From NCBI RefSeq assembly GCF_000006945.2, contig NC_003197.2, positions 2,604,001-2,668,000 of the forward strand: 64,000 nt of DNA, given 5' to 3'. The stretch is from Salmonella enterica subsp. enterica serovar Typhimurium str. LT2. GTDB taxonomy: Bacteria > Pseudomonadota > Gammaproteobacteria > Enterobacterales > Enterobacteriaceae. The translations under genes were made by a program, and so were the position numbers. Below are positions 1-9,071 of this stretch, in pieces. The notes below the pieces were generated by a model. That model was not told where the DNA came from. It worked only from the letters and a program-made list of their open reading frames with translations, and did not search any database. Numbering within the stretch: the first letter of the stretch is position 1; the number at the start of each line of letters is the position of its first letter.

Positions 1-25
1 GCGACTTTTGTACTGAGTAAGCCAT
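1..25 (-). CDS. bamC: BamC lipoprotein, first codons only (partial)
   Basis: Only the first eight codons are inside the window, reading MAYSVQKS on the minus strand, which is the N-terminus of the outer-membrane assembly lipoprotein BamC (NlpB). An AGGGAG ribosome site lies at 31-36. It starts 16 bp downstream of the dapA stop, the usual dapA-bamC arrangement. The rest lies off the left edge. Confidence 0.8.
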
Positions 26-41
26 CAAATCTCCCTAAACT

Positions 42-920
42 TTACAGCAGGCCAGCATGCTGAAGCGCTGCTTTGACGATGTCACGACCATGGTCCGTGA
101 TAGGCGTCATTGGCAGGCGCAGCGTGTCGGTCGCCACAAGACCCAATGCCTTACATGCCCATTTCACCGGGATAGGATTGGGTTCGACAAATAGTTTGTT
201 GTGTAACGGCATCAGACGCTGGTTGATAGCGCGCGCCTCGGCAAATTGCCCTTCCGCCGCCAGTTTGCACATGTCAGCCATCTCGCGCGCCGCTACGTTA
301 GCCGTAACGGAAATCACGCCATGACCACCCAGTTGCATAAAGTCCAGCGCAGACGCGTCATCGCCGCTAAGCAGAATAAAATCGTCTGAAACCAGCTCTT
401 TGATCTGGTGAACGCGGGTTAAGTTCCCTGTCGCCTCTTTGATAGCGATAATATTTTTTATTTCCGCCAGACGACCCACGGTTTCCGGCAACATATCGCA
501 ACCGGTACGGGACGGCACATTATACAGAATTTGCGGCAAGTCAGTGTGTTCCGCGATGGCTTTGAAATGCTGGAACAAACCTTCCTGCGTGGGGCGATTG
601 TAGTACGGCGTTACCGTCAGGCAGCCTACAATACCGCTATCGTTAAAACGCTGCGTCAGGCTAATCGCTTCCGCGGTCGCGTTTGCGCCCGTGCCGGCGA
701 TAACCGGAATACGTCCGTCAGCCAGTTCCAGCGTCATCATCACGACATCGCCATGTTCATCATGGCTTAGCGTGGCAGACTCGCCGGTAGTGCCAACCGA
801 AACAATCGCCGAGGTACCGTTGGCGACATGATAATCAATGAGTTTTTTCAGGCAAGACCTACTGACGTTACCTTTCTCATCCATCGGCGTAACAAGCGCG
901 ACAATACTTCCCGTGAACAT
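42..920 (-). CDS. dapA: 4-hydroxy-tetrahydrodipicolinate synthase
   Basis: DapA condenses pyruvate with aspartate semialdehyde, the first committed step of lysine and meso-diaminopimelate synthesis in the cytoplasm. The 292-residue protein has the family's TIM-barrel length, the Schiff-base lysine K161 in IIAIKEATG, the catalytic Y133 in ILYNVPSR and the GTTGE loop. I chose the ATG at 920, giving MFTGSIVAL as in the E. coli protein. The frame stays open 18 bp further upstream, but that extension is not conserved. It is divergent from gcvR and followed immediately by bamC, with which it is co-transcribed in E. coli. Confidence 0.97.
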
Positions 921-1065
921 GGGCCATCCTCTGTGCAAACAAGTCCCTCAATGGTACGTTTGGTATGGCAATAAAAGCAAGCGACCAAAGCCGTTCTGAT
1001 TGTTGTATGCAGGTTTTTTTTATGGTTTCCTTAAGATTACCTCACCGCTCAAAGGAATAACTGGT

Positions 1066-1638
1066 TTGACACCGTCATCACAACACTATTTGGTTATCAC
1101 TGCGCTGGGCGCCGACAGGCCCGGTATTGTGAATACCATTACTCGCCATGTCAGCAGTTGCGGCTGTAATATCGAAGACAGCCGACTGGCGATGCTGGGC
1201 GATGAATTCACGTTTATTATGCTGTTGTCCGGCACGTGGAACGCGATTACCTTGATTGAATCGACATTGCCGTTAAAAGGCGCGGAGCTGGATCTGCTGA
1301 TTGTGATGAAACGGACGTCCGACCGCCCCCGCCCGGCAATGCCCGCGACGGTATGGGTTCAGGTTGAGGTCGCCGACTCCCCGCATTTAATTGAGCGATT
1401 CACCGCGCTGTTTAATAGTCATGAAATGAATATTGCGGAGCTGGTCTCCCGCACGCAGCCGGCTGAAGGTGATAAAGCTGCGCAATTATTTATTCAAATC
1501 ACCGCACATAGCCCGGCGTCGCAAAATTCCGCAAATATTGAGCAAGCCTTTAAAGCACTATGTACAGAACTCAATGCGCAAGGCAGTATAAACGTCGTCA
1601 ATTACTCACAACATGATGAACAGGATGGAGTTAAGTAA
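1066..1638 (+). CDS. gcvR: Glycine cleavage system transcriptional repressor GcvR (ACT domains)
   Basis: GcvR binds the activator GcvA and blocks activation of the glycine cleavage operon when glycine is low. The protein has 190 residues in two ACT-type halves: the first begins with the ITALGADRPGIV signature near residue 10, the second near residue 95. The start is a TTG at 1066 preceded by AAAGGA; the open frame upstream to 1000 is not conserved. The stop codon overlaps the bcp start (TAATG), so the two are translationally coupled. Confidence 0.93.
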   Translation: MTPSSQHYLVITALGADRPGIVNTITRHVSSCGCNIEDSRLAMLGDEFTFIMLLSGTWNAITLIESTLPLKGAELDLLIVMKRTSDRPRPAMPATVWVQVEVADSPHLIERFTALFNSHEMNIAELVSRTQPAEGDKAAQLFIQITAHSPASQNSANIEQAFKALCTELNAQGSINVVNYSQHDEQDGVK

Positions 1639-2108
1639 TGAATCCACTGAAAGCCGGTGATATCGCACCGAAATTTAGCTTGCCGGATCAAGACGGGGAA
1701 CAAGTAAATTTGACCGACTTCCAGGGACAGCGCGTTCTGGTTTATTTCTACCCAAAAGCCATGACACCCGGCTGTACCGTGCAGGCCTGCGGCTTACGCG
1801 ATAACATGGACGAGCTCAAAAAAGCAGGCGTGGACGTGCTGGGCATCAGCACCGATAAACCTGAAAAACTCTCCCGTTTCGCTGAAAAAGAGCTGCTGAA
1901 CTTTACCCTTTTGTCCGATGAAAACCATCAGGTGTGTGAACAGTTCGGCGTCTGGGGCGAAAAGTCGTTTATGGGCAAAACGTATGACGGCATTCACCGC
2001 ATCAGCTTTTTGATTGACGCTGATGGTAAGATTGAACACGTCTTTAATGATTTTAAAACCAGCAATCACCATGATGTGGTGCTGAACTGGCTGAAAGAAA
2101 ACGCGTAA
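1638..2108 (+). CDS. bcp: Thiol peroxidase Bcp (peroxiredoxin Q)
   Basis: Bcp is a cytoplasmic thioredoxin-dependent peroxidase reducing hydrogen peroxide and organic hydroperoxides. The 156 residues form a thioredoxin fold with the peroxidatic Cys46 in MTPGCTVQAC and the resolving Cys51 five residues on, as in the atypical 2-Cys BCP class. The ATG overlaps the gcvR stop by one base. A GC-rich hairpin at 2115-2138 follows the stop but has no T-run, so termination there is uncertain. Confidence 0.96.
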   Translation: MNPLKAGDIAPKFSLPDQDGEQVNLTDFQGQRVLVYFYPKAMTPGCTVQACGLRDNMDELKKAGVDVLGISTDKPEKLSRFAEKELLNFTLLSDENHQVCEQFGVWGEKSFMGKTYDGIHRISFLIDADGKIEHVFNDFKTSNHHDVVLNWLKENA

Positions 2109-2154
2109 AAGCCTCAGGCCGCGCTGATGTGCGGCCTGGAAAGGGAATGCGCCG

Positions 2155-2508
2155 TCAGGCTTGCCGCGCCAGACGCCCTTCTCCGGTCATCACCAGATCG
2201 GCATCTTTAACCGCCTGCTCAAGCTGTAGCGTTTCCACGACAATCTCTACGCCGGCGCGTAATTCAGCATTGAGCAACCCTAAAAGCGCGGCGCCCATTC
2301 CGCCTGCCGCGCCGGGAGCGTTAATCACCTCACGTCCCGTAGCCTGATAAATATGCCGGCCGCAGTTTTCCAGCGCCTCGTCCAGGGTGTTCACCATTTC
2401 CGCTGTCGCCCCTTTTTGTGGGCCAAAAATGGCCGATGCGCCCTGAGGACCACACAGCGGATTGTTGACATCGCACGCCTTTAAGCTGATTGGCGGTAGC
2501 GGAATCAA
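2155..2508 (-). pseudogene. Glycerate kinase remnant (GarK/GlxK family)
   Basis: The minus strand keeps about 110 codons of the central part of a glycerate 2-kinase, including CDVNNPLCGPQGAS, IFGPQKGAT, GAAGGMGAALL and the end of the substrate-binding stretch at MTGEGR. After GEGR the family continues for about 100 residues, but here a stop follows five codons later. The first half of the protein, including the N-terminal KIVIAPDS-type motif, is absent, and the preceding bases carry no recognisable homology. It is therefore a relic cut at both ends. In E. coli K-12 the bcp-perM gap holds the hyf hydrogenase cluster. Confidence 0.8.
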
Positions 2509-2560
2509 TTTCTACAATACAGTTTTCCTTCAGCAGCGAGAATTTTGTAGGTTCCGACAA

Positions 2561-2596
2561 TAAAAATGCCGCAACACGGTGCGGCATTAAAAAAAA
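2561..2596 (-). terminator. Rho-independent terminator after perM
   Basis: A 9-bp perfect stem (2565-2573 with 2580-2588, arm AATGCCGCA) is followed on the minus strand by a short T-run. It lies about 100 bp beyond the perM stop. The other flank has eight A on the plus strand, so the structure could also serve plus-strand transcripts weakly. Confidence 0.7.
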
Positions 2597-2694
2597 GAGC
2601 GGCTTTCTAAGCGCTTGTCCCTCATCAGGCGTGCGCAAAATGGCGGCAGGGCACTATGATGTCGTTCACGCTTTACAACTTTTGTACTGACCGC

Positions 2695-3762
2695 TCAGGA
2701 TGAGGCATCCGTCACCTGACCATCCGGCCAGGCATGGACAACGGCTTTAATCAGCGTCGCCAATGGAATGGCGAAAAACACCCCCCAGAAACCCCACAGA
2801 CCGCCGAAAATCACCACTGACAGAATAATCACCAGCGGATGCAAATTCACCGCTTCGGAGAAAAGTACCGGTACCAGCAAATTGCCATCCAGCGCCTGAA
2901 TAATGAGATAAACGGCAAAACAGCTCCAGAATTCCGTCCCCAGACCAAACTGAAACAGCGCGACGCCCACCACCGGAATTGTCACCACAAAGGCGCCGAT
3001 ATAGGGGATCAGAACCGAAAAGCCCACCAGTACCGCCAGCAGTAGCGAATAGTTGAGGCCAAACAGCAAAAAACCCAGCCAGGTCGCTACGCCCACCACC
3101 ACCATCTCCAGCACTTTTCCGCGGATATAGTTGGTGATCTGCTGATTCATCTCATTCCACACCTGCCCCGCCAGCCCGCGATTACGCGGCAGCACGCGGC
3201 GCACGGCATTCAGCATCTGCTCTTTATCTTTTACCAGGAAAAAGACCATCAGCGGCACCAGCACCAGATATACCGCCAGCGTCAGTAGCCCGACTAACGA
3301 AGCCAGCGAATACTTCACCACCGAATCGCCCATGTTAAGCATCCGGGTACGCATGTTTTCCGCCATCGCATCAATAATGCCCGCATCCATCAGCGCCGGA
3401 TAGCGTCGCGGCAAGGTCGCGGCGAAATCGGACAGTTTATTCAGCATACCGGGCATATCACGAATCAGGTAAATACCCTGCTGCCAGGCAATCGGCATCA
3501 CCACAAACGCCATTAATAACAGAATGCCGACAAAAAGGATAAGGACAATGGAGGCTGCCCAGCGCCGGGAACAGCCAATCGCCTGCAGGCGCGCCGTCGG
3601 CCACTCCAGCAGGTAGGCCAGTACGATAGCGACCAGCAGCGGCGCTAACAGGCCGCTAAAGAAAAAGAGGATGCTAAAACCAGCCACCAGAATGACCAGC
3701 AAGGCAATCGCCTCCGGGTCGCTGAAGCGACGGCGATACCATTGCATTAACATTTCGAGCAT
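2695..3762 (-). CDS. perM: AI-2E/PerM family inner-membrane transporter
   Basis: This is a polytopic inner-membrane protein of the AI-2 exporter/PerM family, annotated as a putative permease; its substrate in enterobacteria is not established. The 355 residues have two N-terminal membrane helices (about 18-60), a soluble stretch, and a cluster of C-terminal helices. The family hallmark GFSVLIPYIGAFV and the end region GLWGFWGVFFAIPLA are present. I chose the ATG at 3762 (MLEMLMQW, preceded by GGGAAGGG) over a TTG 21 bp upstream. It is divergent from bepA. Confidence 0.92.
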   Translation of the reverse strand: MLEMLMQWYRRRFSDPEAIALLVILVAGFSILFFFSGLLAPLLVAIVLAYLLEWPTARLQAIGCSRRWAASIVLILFVGILLLMAFVVMPIAWQQGIYLIRDMPGMLNKLSDFAATLPRRYPALMDAGIIDAMAENMRTRMLNMGDSVVKYSLASLVGLLTLAVYLVLVPLMVFFLVKDKEQMLNAVRRVLPRNRGLAGQVWNEMNQQITNYIRGKVLEMVVVGVATWLGFLLFGLNYSLLLAVLVGFSVLIPYIGAFVVTIPVVGVALFQFGLGTEFWSCFAVYLIIQALDGNLLVPVLFSEAVNLHPLVIILSVVIFGGLWGFWGVFFAIPLATLIKAVVHAWPDGQVTDASS

Positions 3763-3969
3763 AAAACCCTTCCCAGAACTCAACTGCGGGATTGTGATGC
3801 CGAATTGTATCGAAATGTCACAAAAAAGACTTCGCTTTTTATCGTTGATTCAGGAAACTAAAATAGTGAGTCTGTGCTCATCACAGTTACACTTATGAAG
3901 TGTCGGAGCGTGGAACGATATTTCACGACGTTGGTCAAAGGGCTATCTCAAAACAACAGGATAGAGGTT

Positions 3970-5433
3970 ATGTTCAGGCAGTTGAAAAAAAACCTGGTGG
4001 CAACCCTCATTGCAGCATTGGCTCTCGGTCAGGTCGCGCCCGCATTTGCCGACCCTGCCGACACGCTGCCCGATATGGGAACCTCGGCAGGAAGCACGCT
4101 TTCTATCGGACAAGAGATGCAAATGGGCGACTTTTATGTGCGCCAGCTACGCGGCAGCGCGCCGTTAATCAACGATCCGCTGCTGGTGCAATACATTAAC
4201 GCGCTGGGTATGCGTCTGGTCTCGCACGCCGACTCCGTCAAAACGCCCTTCCATTTTTTCTTGATCAATAATGACGAAATCAACGCCTTCGCGTTCTTTG
4301 GCGGCAATGTGGTGCTGCACTCGGCGCTTTTTCGCTACGCGGATAACGAAAGCCAGCTAGCTTCAGTCATGGCGCATGAAATCTCCCACGTGACGCAGCG
4401 CCACCTGGCGCGCGCGATGGAAGATCAAAAGCGCAGCGCGCCGCTTACCTGGGTGGGCGCGCTGGGTTCCATTTTGCTGGCCATGGCCAGCCCACAGGCC
4501 GGTATGGCGGCGCTAACCGGTACTCTGGCGGGAACGCGCCAGGGAATGATAAGTTTCACCCAGCAAAATGAGCAAGAAGCCGACCGTATTGGTATTCAGG
4601 TACTGCAACGCGCCGGATTTGACCCACAGGCGATGCCCTCTTTCCTCGAAAAACTGCTCGACCAGGCGCGTTACTCCACGCGCCCGCCTGAAATTTTGCT
4701 CACTCACCCCTTACCGGAAAGCCGCCTTGCGGATGCCCGCAACCGTGCCAACCAGATGCGCCCGGTCGTGGTGCAATCTTCCGCCGACTTTTATTTCGCC
4801 AAAGCGCGCGCCCTGGGAATGTACAATTCCGGACGTAACCAGCTTACCAGCGACCTGCTGGATCAGTGGTCTAAAGGCAACGTGCGTCAGCAACATGCGG
4901 CGCAATATGGCCGGGCGTTGCAGGCGATGGAAGCGAGCAAGTACGATGAAGCGCGCAAAACGTTGCAGCCGCTGTTAAGCGCGGAACCGAACAATGCCTG
5001 GTATCTTGACCTCGCCACCGATATTGACCTGGGGCAGAAAAGAGCCAACGACGCGATTAATCGCCTGAAAAATGCCCGCGATCTGCGCGTTAATCCTGTG
5101 CTGCAGTTAAACCTCGCCAATGCGTACCTCCAGGGAGGCCAGCCGAAAGCGGCGGAAACCATTCTGAATCGCTACACCTTTAGCCATAAAGATGACGGTA
5201 ACGGCTGGGATCTGCTTGCTCAGGCCGAAGCCGCGCTGAACAACCGCGATCAGGAGCTGGCGGCGCGCGCTGAAAGTTATGCGCTGGCGGGACGACTGGA
5301 TCAGGCAATTTCACTGCTCAGTAGCGCCAGCGCCCAGGCAAAACTGGGTAGTCAGCAACAGGCGCGTTACGATGCGCGTATCGACCAGTTGCGCCAGTTA
5401 CAGGAACGCTTCAAGCCATACACGAAAATGTAA
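3970..5433 (+). CDS. bepA: Periplasmic metalloprotease/chaperone BepA
   Basis: BepA (YfgC) is a periplasmic M48 zinc protease that helps LptD assembly and degrades stalled outer-membrane proteins at the BAM complex. The 487 residues comprise a signal peptide ending at AFA-DPAD (about residue 27), a protease domain with HEISH (H136, E137, H140) and the downstream EADR zinc ligand, and C-terminal TPR repeats from about residue 310. The start is the ATG at 3970 behind AGAGG; 32 further in-frame upstream codons lack any signal-peptide logic. yfgD follows 39 bp later. Confidence 0.95.
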
Positions 5434-5472
5434 TCGCCGTTTATTAGCCGGATGGCGTCACAAGGAGAACTC

Positions 5473-5832
5473 ATGACCGACACGATTAAAATCTACCATA
5501 ACCCGCGCTGCTCGAAGAGCCGCGACACGCTGAACCTGCTGAAATCTAACGGCGTGGAACCGGAAGTGGTGCTTTATCTGGATACGCCCGCCGATGCCGC
5601 CACCGTGCGGGAACTGCTGCGTATGTTGGGCATGTCCAGCGCGCGCGAACTGATGCGCCAGAAAGAAGATCTCTATAAAACGCTTCACCTGGCGGATAGT
5701 GAGCTGAGTGAAGAGGCGTTAATCCAGGCGCTGGTTGAACACCCTAAACTGATGGAGCGCCCCATTGTGGTGGCAAATGGTCAGGCGCGCATTGGCCGAC
5801 CGCCTGAGCAGGTGCTGGACATCCTCGGTTAA
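5473..5832 (+). CDS. yfgD: ArsC-like thioredoxin-fold reductase YfgD
   Basis: A 119-residue member of the ArsC/Spx-like family. It has HNPRCSKSRDTL at the N-terminus with the single catalytic Cys13, and a GRPPE sequence near the C-terminus. Arsenate reductases of this family use that cysteine with glutathione/glutaredoxin, but YfgD's substrate is unproven and no ars genes are nearby. The ATG at 5473 sits behind AAGGAGAA; an in-frame TTG/ATG extension upstream is not conserved. It lies directly downstream of bepA and converges with hda. Confidence 0.9.
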   Translation: MTDTIKIYHNPRCSKSRDTLNLLKSNGVEPEVVLYLDTPADAATVRELLRMLGMSSARELMRQKEDLYKTLHLADSELSEEALIQALVEHPKLMERPIVVANGQARIGRPPEQVLDILG

Positions 5833-5858
5833 CCGTTGAACGCCGCCGTCGCGGCGTA

Positions 5859-6560
5859 TTACAGTTTCAGGATCTCTTTGACAAACGGGATCGTCAGTTT
5901 TCGCTGGGCAGTGATCGACGCATGATCGAGCTGATCCAGCGTCATAAACAGCGTGCGCATTTCGCGATCAAGACGTTTGAGTAAAAACCGCCCGACATCT
6001 TCCGGCAGTTCAAACCCCCGTAACCGGGCGCGCAACTGTAGCGCCTGAAGTTTGTCTTCATCGGAAAGAGGCTGGAGTTTATAGATTTGCCCCCAGTCCA
6101 GACGGGAAGCGAGATCGGGCAAGCCCAGATTTAACTGTCTTGGCGGACGATCGCCGGTGATCAATAACCGCGTCTTACCGGACTCCAGAATGCGGTTATA
6201 GAGATCAAAGATCGCCATCTCCCACAGTTCATCGCCAGCGACACACTCAATGTTATCAATACACACCAGCGAGAGGTGTTCCATACCGTCGAGCACTTCC
6301 GGCACGAACCAGGTACGTTTATCGAGCGGGACGTAGCCTACCGCATCTCCACGCTGCGACAGTTCAGCACAGGCGGCGTGCAGTAAATGGCTGCGGCCCG
6401 CGCCTTCACGCGCCCAAAGGTAGATATATCCACTATGTTCCTGGCGCAACACGTTTTGTAACGCGGCCAGTAGAGAGGCGTTATCCCCCGGCCAGAAACT
6501 TGCGAAAGTTTCGTCGTCAGGAAGATAAAGTGGCAAAGAGAGCTGTGCCGGTGTGTTCAG
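5859..6560 (-). CDS. hda: DnaA regulatory inactivator Hda
   Basis: Hda joins the DNA-loaded sliding clamp and stimulates ATP hydrolysis by DnaA, preventing re-initiation of replication. The 233-residue AAA+ protein carries the clamp-binding motif QLSLPL at residues 6-11, a P-loop-like GAGRSHL, Walker-B-like LVCIDNIE and the sensor segment LITGDRPP. The start appears to be a CTG codon at 6558-6560 with GAGGT upstream, as in E. coli Hda; an in-frame ATG 24 bp upstream adds eight non-conserved residues. It follows uraA after about 94 bp. Confidence 0.95.
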   Translation of the reverse strand: MNTPAQLSLPLYLPDDETFASFWPGDNASLLAALQNVLRQEHSGYIYLWAREGAGRSHLLHAACAELSQRGDAVGYVPLDKRTWFVPEVLDGMEHLSLVCIDNIECVAGDELWEMAIFDLYNRILESGKTRLLITGDRPPRQLNLGLPDLASRLDWGQIYKLQPLSDEDKLQALQLRARLRGFELPEDVGRFLLKRLDREMRTLFMTLDQLDHASITAQRKLTIPFVKEILKL

Positions 6561-6626
6561 AGATACCTCAACCCAGGATGACATAAAATCGCGCTGAGTT
6601 TACCACATAATTCCCGTGAGATAGAA

Positions 6627-6647
6627 CCGGGCAGCATCGCTGCCCGG
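6627..6647 (-). terminator. GC-rich hairpin between uraA and hda
   Basis: A 7-bp perfect stem (arm CCGGGCA, loop of seven) sits just after the uraA stop. It lacks a T-run on the minus strand, so it may be a weak terminator or a 3'-end stabiliser that lets some transcripts continue into hda. Confidence 0.45.
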
Positions 6648-6654
6648 CAACCCG

Positions 6655-7944
6655 TTACTGATGCGGGGGCTCCGCATCATTTGCCTCCAGTACCACTTCT
6701 TCCGGACGCAACAGGCTAATCAGTTTAAAAATCAGGCTCAGGCAAATCCCGACGATGGTCGCCAGCGCCATCCCTTTCAATTCTGCCGCGCCGATATGCA
6801 CTTTCGCGCCGCTCACGCCGATGATCAAAATCACCGAGGTGAGGATCAGGTTTTGCGCTTTGTTGTAGTCGACTTTCGATTCGATCAAGACGCGAATCCC
6901 CGACGCGCCGATAACGCCGTACAACAGCAGCGAGACGCCGCCCATCACGGGTAACGGGATAATCTGAATCGCCGCCGCCAGTTTGCCAACGCAGGAAAGC
7001 AGAATGGCGAAAATCGCCGCGCCGCCGATAACCCAGGTACTGTAAACGCGGGTGATCGCCATGACGCCAATATTTTCCCCATAGGTGGTATTCGGCGTGG
7101 AGCCGAAGAAACCGGAAATGATCGTCGACAGTCCGTTAGCGAACATCGAGCGGTGCAAACCGGGATCGCGCACTAAATCTTTTTTGACGATATTCGCCGT
7201 CACCACCAGATGACCGACATGCTCGGCGATCACGACCAACGCCGCGGGCAGAATCGTCAGGATCGCGAACCATTCAAAACGCGGCGTATAGAAGGTCGGC
7301 AGCGCAAACCAGTGCGCCTGGGCAATCGGCGTGGTATCGACCACCCCCAGCGCGAATGACAGCGCATAGCCCGCCAGCACGCCGATCAAAATCGGAATGA
7401 TCGCCAGGAAACCGCGAAACAGTACGGAGCCGAACACCGTCACCGCCAGCGTGACCATGGAGATGATAATTGTTTTCGTGTCCGGCGACTGCCCTTGCGC
7501 AGGCAGTAATCCGGCCATCCCCGCCGCGACGCCAGCCAGCTCCAGACCGATGACGGCAACGATTGCGCCCATTGCCGCAGGCGGGAACATCACATCCAGC
7601 CAGCCGGTGCCCGCTTTTTTAACGATGAAAGAGACCAGACAGAACAACACGCCGCACATAATAAAACCGCCCAGCGCCACTTCATAACCCAGCGGCAACA
7701 ACAGTAATACCGGGGAAATAAAGGCAAAGCTCGATCCGAGGTAGGCAGGAATTTTACCTTTGCAGATAAAGAGATACAGCAACGTTCCGATACCGTTAAA
7801 CAGCAGCACCGTCGCGGGATTGATATGAAACAGAACTGGCACCAGCACGGTCGCGCCAAACATGGCGAAAAGGTGCTGTAAACTAAGCGGGATTGTCTGT
7901 AAAAGCGGCGGTCTTTCACTCACCCCGATAGCACGGCGCGTCAT
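6655..7944 (-). CDS. uraA: Uracil:H+ symporter UraA
   Basis: UraA imports uracil across the inner membrane with protons. The 429 residues match the nucleobase-ascorbate transporter fold with 14 membrane segments. The conserved AEHVGHLV (uracil and proton-coupling glutamate region) and NTTYGENIGV motifs are intact. Upstream lies upp, which phosphoribosylates the uracil that UraA brings in; the two form the upp-uraA operon with a terminator-like hairpin between them. Confidence 0.96.
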   Translation of the reverse strand: MTRRAIGVSERPPLLQTIPLSLQHLFAMFGATVLVPVLFHINPATVLLFNGIGTLLYLFICKGKIPAYLGSSFAFISPVLLLLPLGYEVALGGFIMCGVLFCLVSFIVKKAGTGWLDVMFPPAAMGAIVAVIGLELAGVAAGMAGLLPAQGQSPDTKTIIISMVTLAVTVFGSVLFRGFLAIIPILIGVLAGYALSFALGVVDTTPIAQAHWFALPTFYTPRFEWFAILTILPAALVVIAEHVGHLVVTANIVKKDLVRDPGLHRSMFANGLSTIISGFFGSTPNTTYGENIGVMAITRVYSTWVIGGAAIFAILLSCVGKLAAAIQIIPLPVMGGVSLLLYGVIGASGIRVLIESKVDYNKAQNLILTSVILIIGVSGAKVHIGAAELKGMALATIVGICLSLIFKLISLLRPEEVVLEANDAEPPHQ

Positions 7945-7984
7945 AGTGTTTTCCTCTAAGTGTGTTTGTTATGAGTGGTTTTAT

Positions 7985-8018
7985 TCAAAAAAAAGCCGAC
8001 TCTTAAAGTCGGCTTTTA
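7985..8018 (-). terminator. Intercistronic terminator upp/uraA
   Basis: The stem AAAGCCGAC/GTCGGCTTT with a short loop is followed on the minus strand by eight T. It meets the criteria for an intrinsic terminator and lies between upp and uraA. It would make uraA expression depend on read-through or on its own promoter. Confidence 0.75.
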
Positions 8019-8031
8019 ATTATTTATTCAC

Positions 8032-8658
8032 TTATTTGGTACCAAAAATCTTATCGCCGGCATCGCCAAGCCCCGGAATAATGTATCCGTGCTCGTTAAG
8101 CCCCTGATCGATAGAGGCGGTGTACAGTTCAACGTCCGGGTGCGCTTTTTCCAGCGCCGCAATGCCTTCCGGCGCGGCGACCAGCACCAGCACCTTAATG
8201 CTGCTACAGCCTGCTTTTTTCAGCAGGTCGATGGTCGCGATGACAGAACCGCCAGTCGCCAGCATCGGGTCGACGATCAGCGCCATGCGCTCATCAATGT
8301 TCGATACCAGTTTCTGGAAATAAGGTACTGGCTCAAGCGTCTCTTCGTTACGGTACATCCCGACTACGCTGATACGCGCGCTCGGTACATTTTCCAGAAC
8401 GCCTTCCATCATACCCAGACCCGCGCGCAGAATCGGCACAACGGTAATTTTTTTACCTTTGATCTGGTCGATTTCCACCGGGCCATTCCAGCCTTCGATG
8501 GTGACTTTTTCCGTTTCCAGGTCGGCTGTCGCTTCATACGTCAGCAGGCTGCCTACTTCTGAGGCGAGTTCACGAAAGCGTTTAGTGCTAATGTCGTTTT
8601 CACGCATCAGACCCAGCTTGTGTTTGACGAGTGGGTGTTTGACTTCCACGATCTTCAT
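8032..8658 (-). CDS. upp: Uracil phosphoribosyltransferase
   Basis: Upp converts uracil and PRPP to UMP in pyrimidine salvage. The 208-residue type-I phosphoribosyltransferase has the PRPP-binding loop [12 protein letters not shown] at about 130-141 and the uracil-specific C-terminal stretch [13 protein letters not shown]. The ATG at 8658 has an AGGAGAAG ribosome site. It is the first gene of upp-uraA and divergent from purMN across a 413-bp gap. Confidence 0.97.
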
Positions 8659-9071
8659 ACTCTTCTCCTATCCTCAGATGACTGGCAACCACAAAAAAAA
8701 TCGCCGGATTATACCGCTTTTCCTCTCTGACGCAACACAATGTATGCTTGACCTGGATCAACCAAAAGCGCTGATAGCGGAAAAGTGAGTATAAATCACT
8801 CACGTTGAAACAGGCGATAAAGGCTAACAACCGTTTGAATATTAGCAATTTTAAGGGTGAATGACCTGTCCCGACCGCCTGTCGTAAACCAAGTGCTGGA
8901 TATCCTTTTCTTTTTTACCAACAGGGAAATTTTCAAGCAGCGACCGAAACCATGCAAAAAAAATCGCCCGGATAACCAGGGCGCAGACCACGCTCGCAAA
9001 CGTTTGCTTTCCCTGTTAGAATTGCGCCGAATTTAACTTTTACCGCAAGAAAAAACGTGGGGAACCAGGCA
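8659..9071. promoter_or_regulatory. upp/purM divergent control region
   Basis: This 413-bp gap separates the divergent upp and purMN operons. On the purM side it carries a PurR operator at 8994-9009 (listed separately). On the upp side only the ribosome site just upstream of 8658 is clear. The middle part has short open frames on both strands without ribosome sites or recognisable products, and I see no gene in it. Confidence 0.6.
8994..9009 (+). promoter_or_regulatory. PurR operator of purMN
   Basis: TCGCAAACGTTTGCTT matches the PurR consensus ACGCAAACGTTTTCGT with its central CAAACGTTTG palindrome. It lies 63 bp upstream of the purM start. PurR with hypoxanthine or guanine would repress purMN from here, as known for E. 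coli. Confidence 0.9.

Noticed and set aside
2330..2638. 102-codon minus-strand frame overlapping the glycerate-kinase relic
   Set aside because: It runs in another frame over the relic and through the perM terminator, with no homology.
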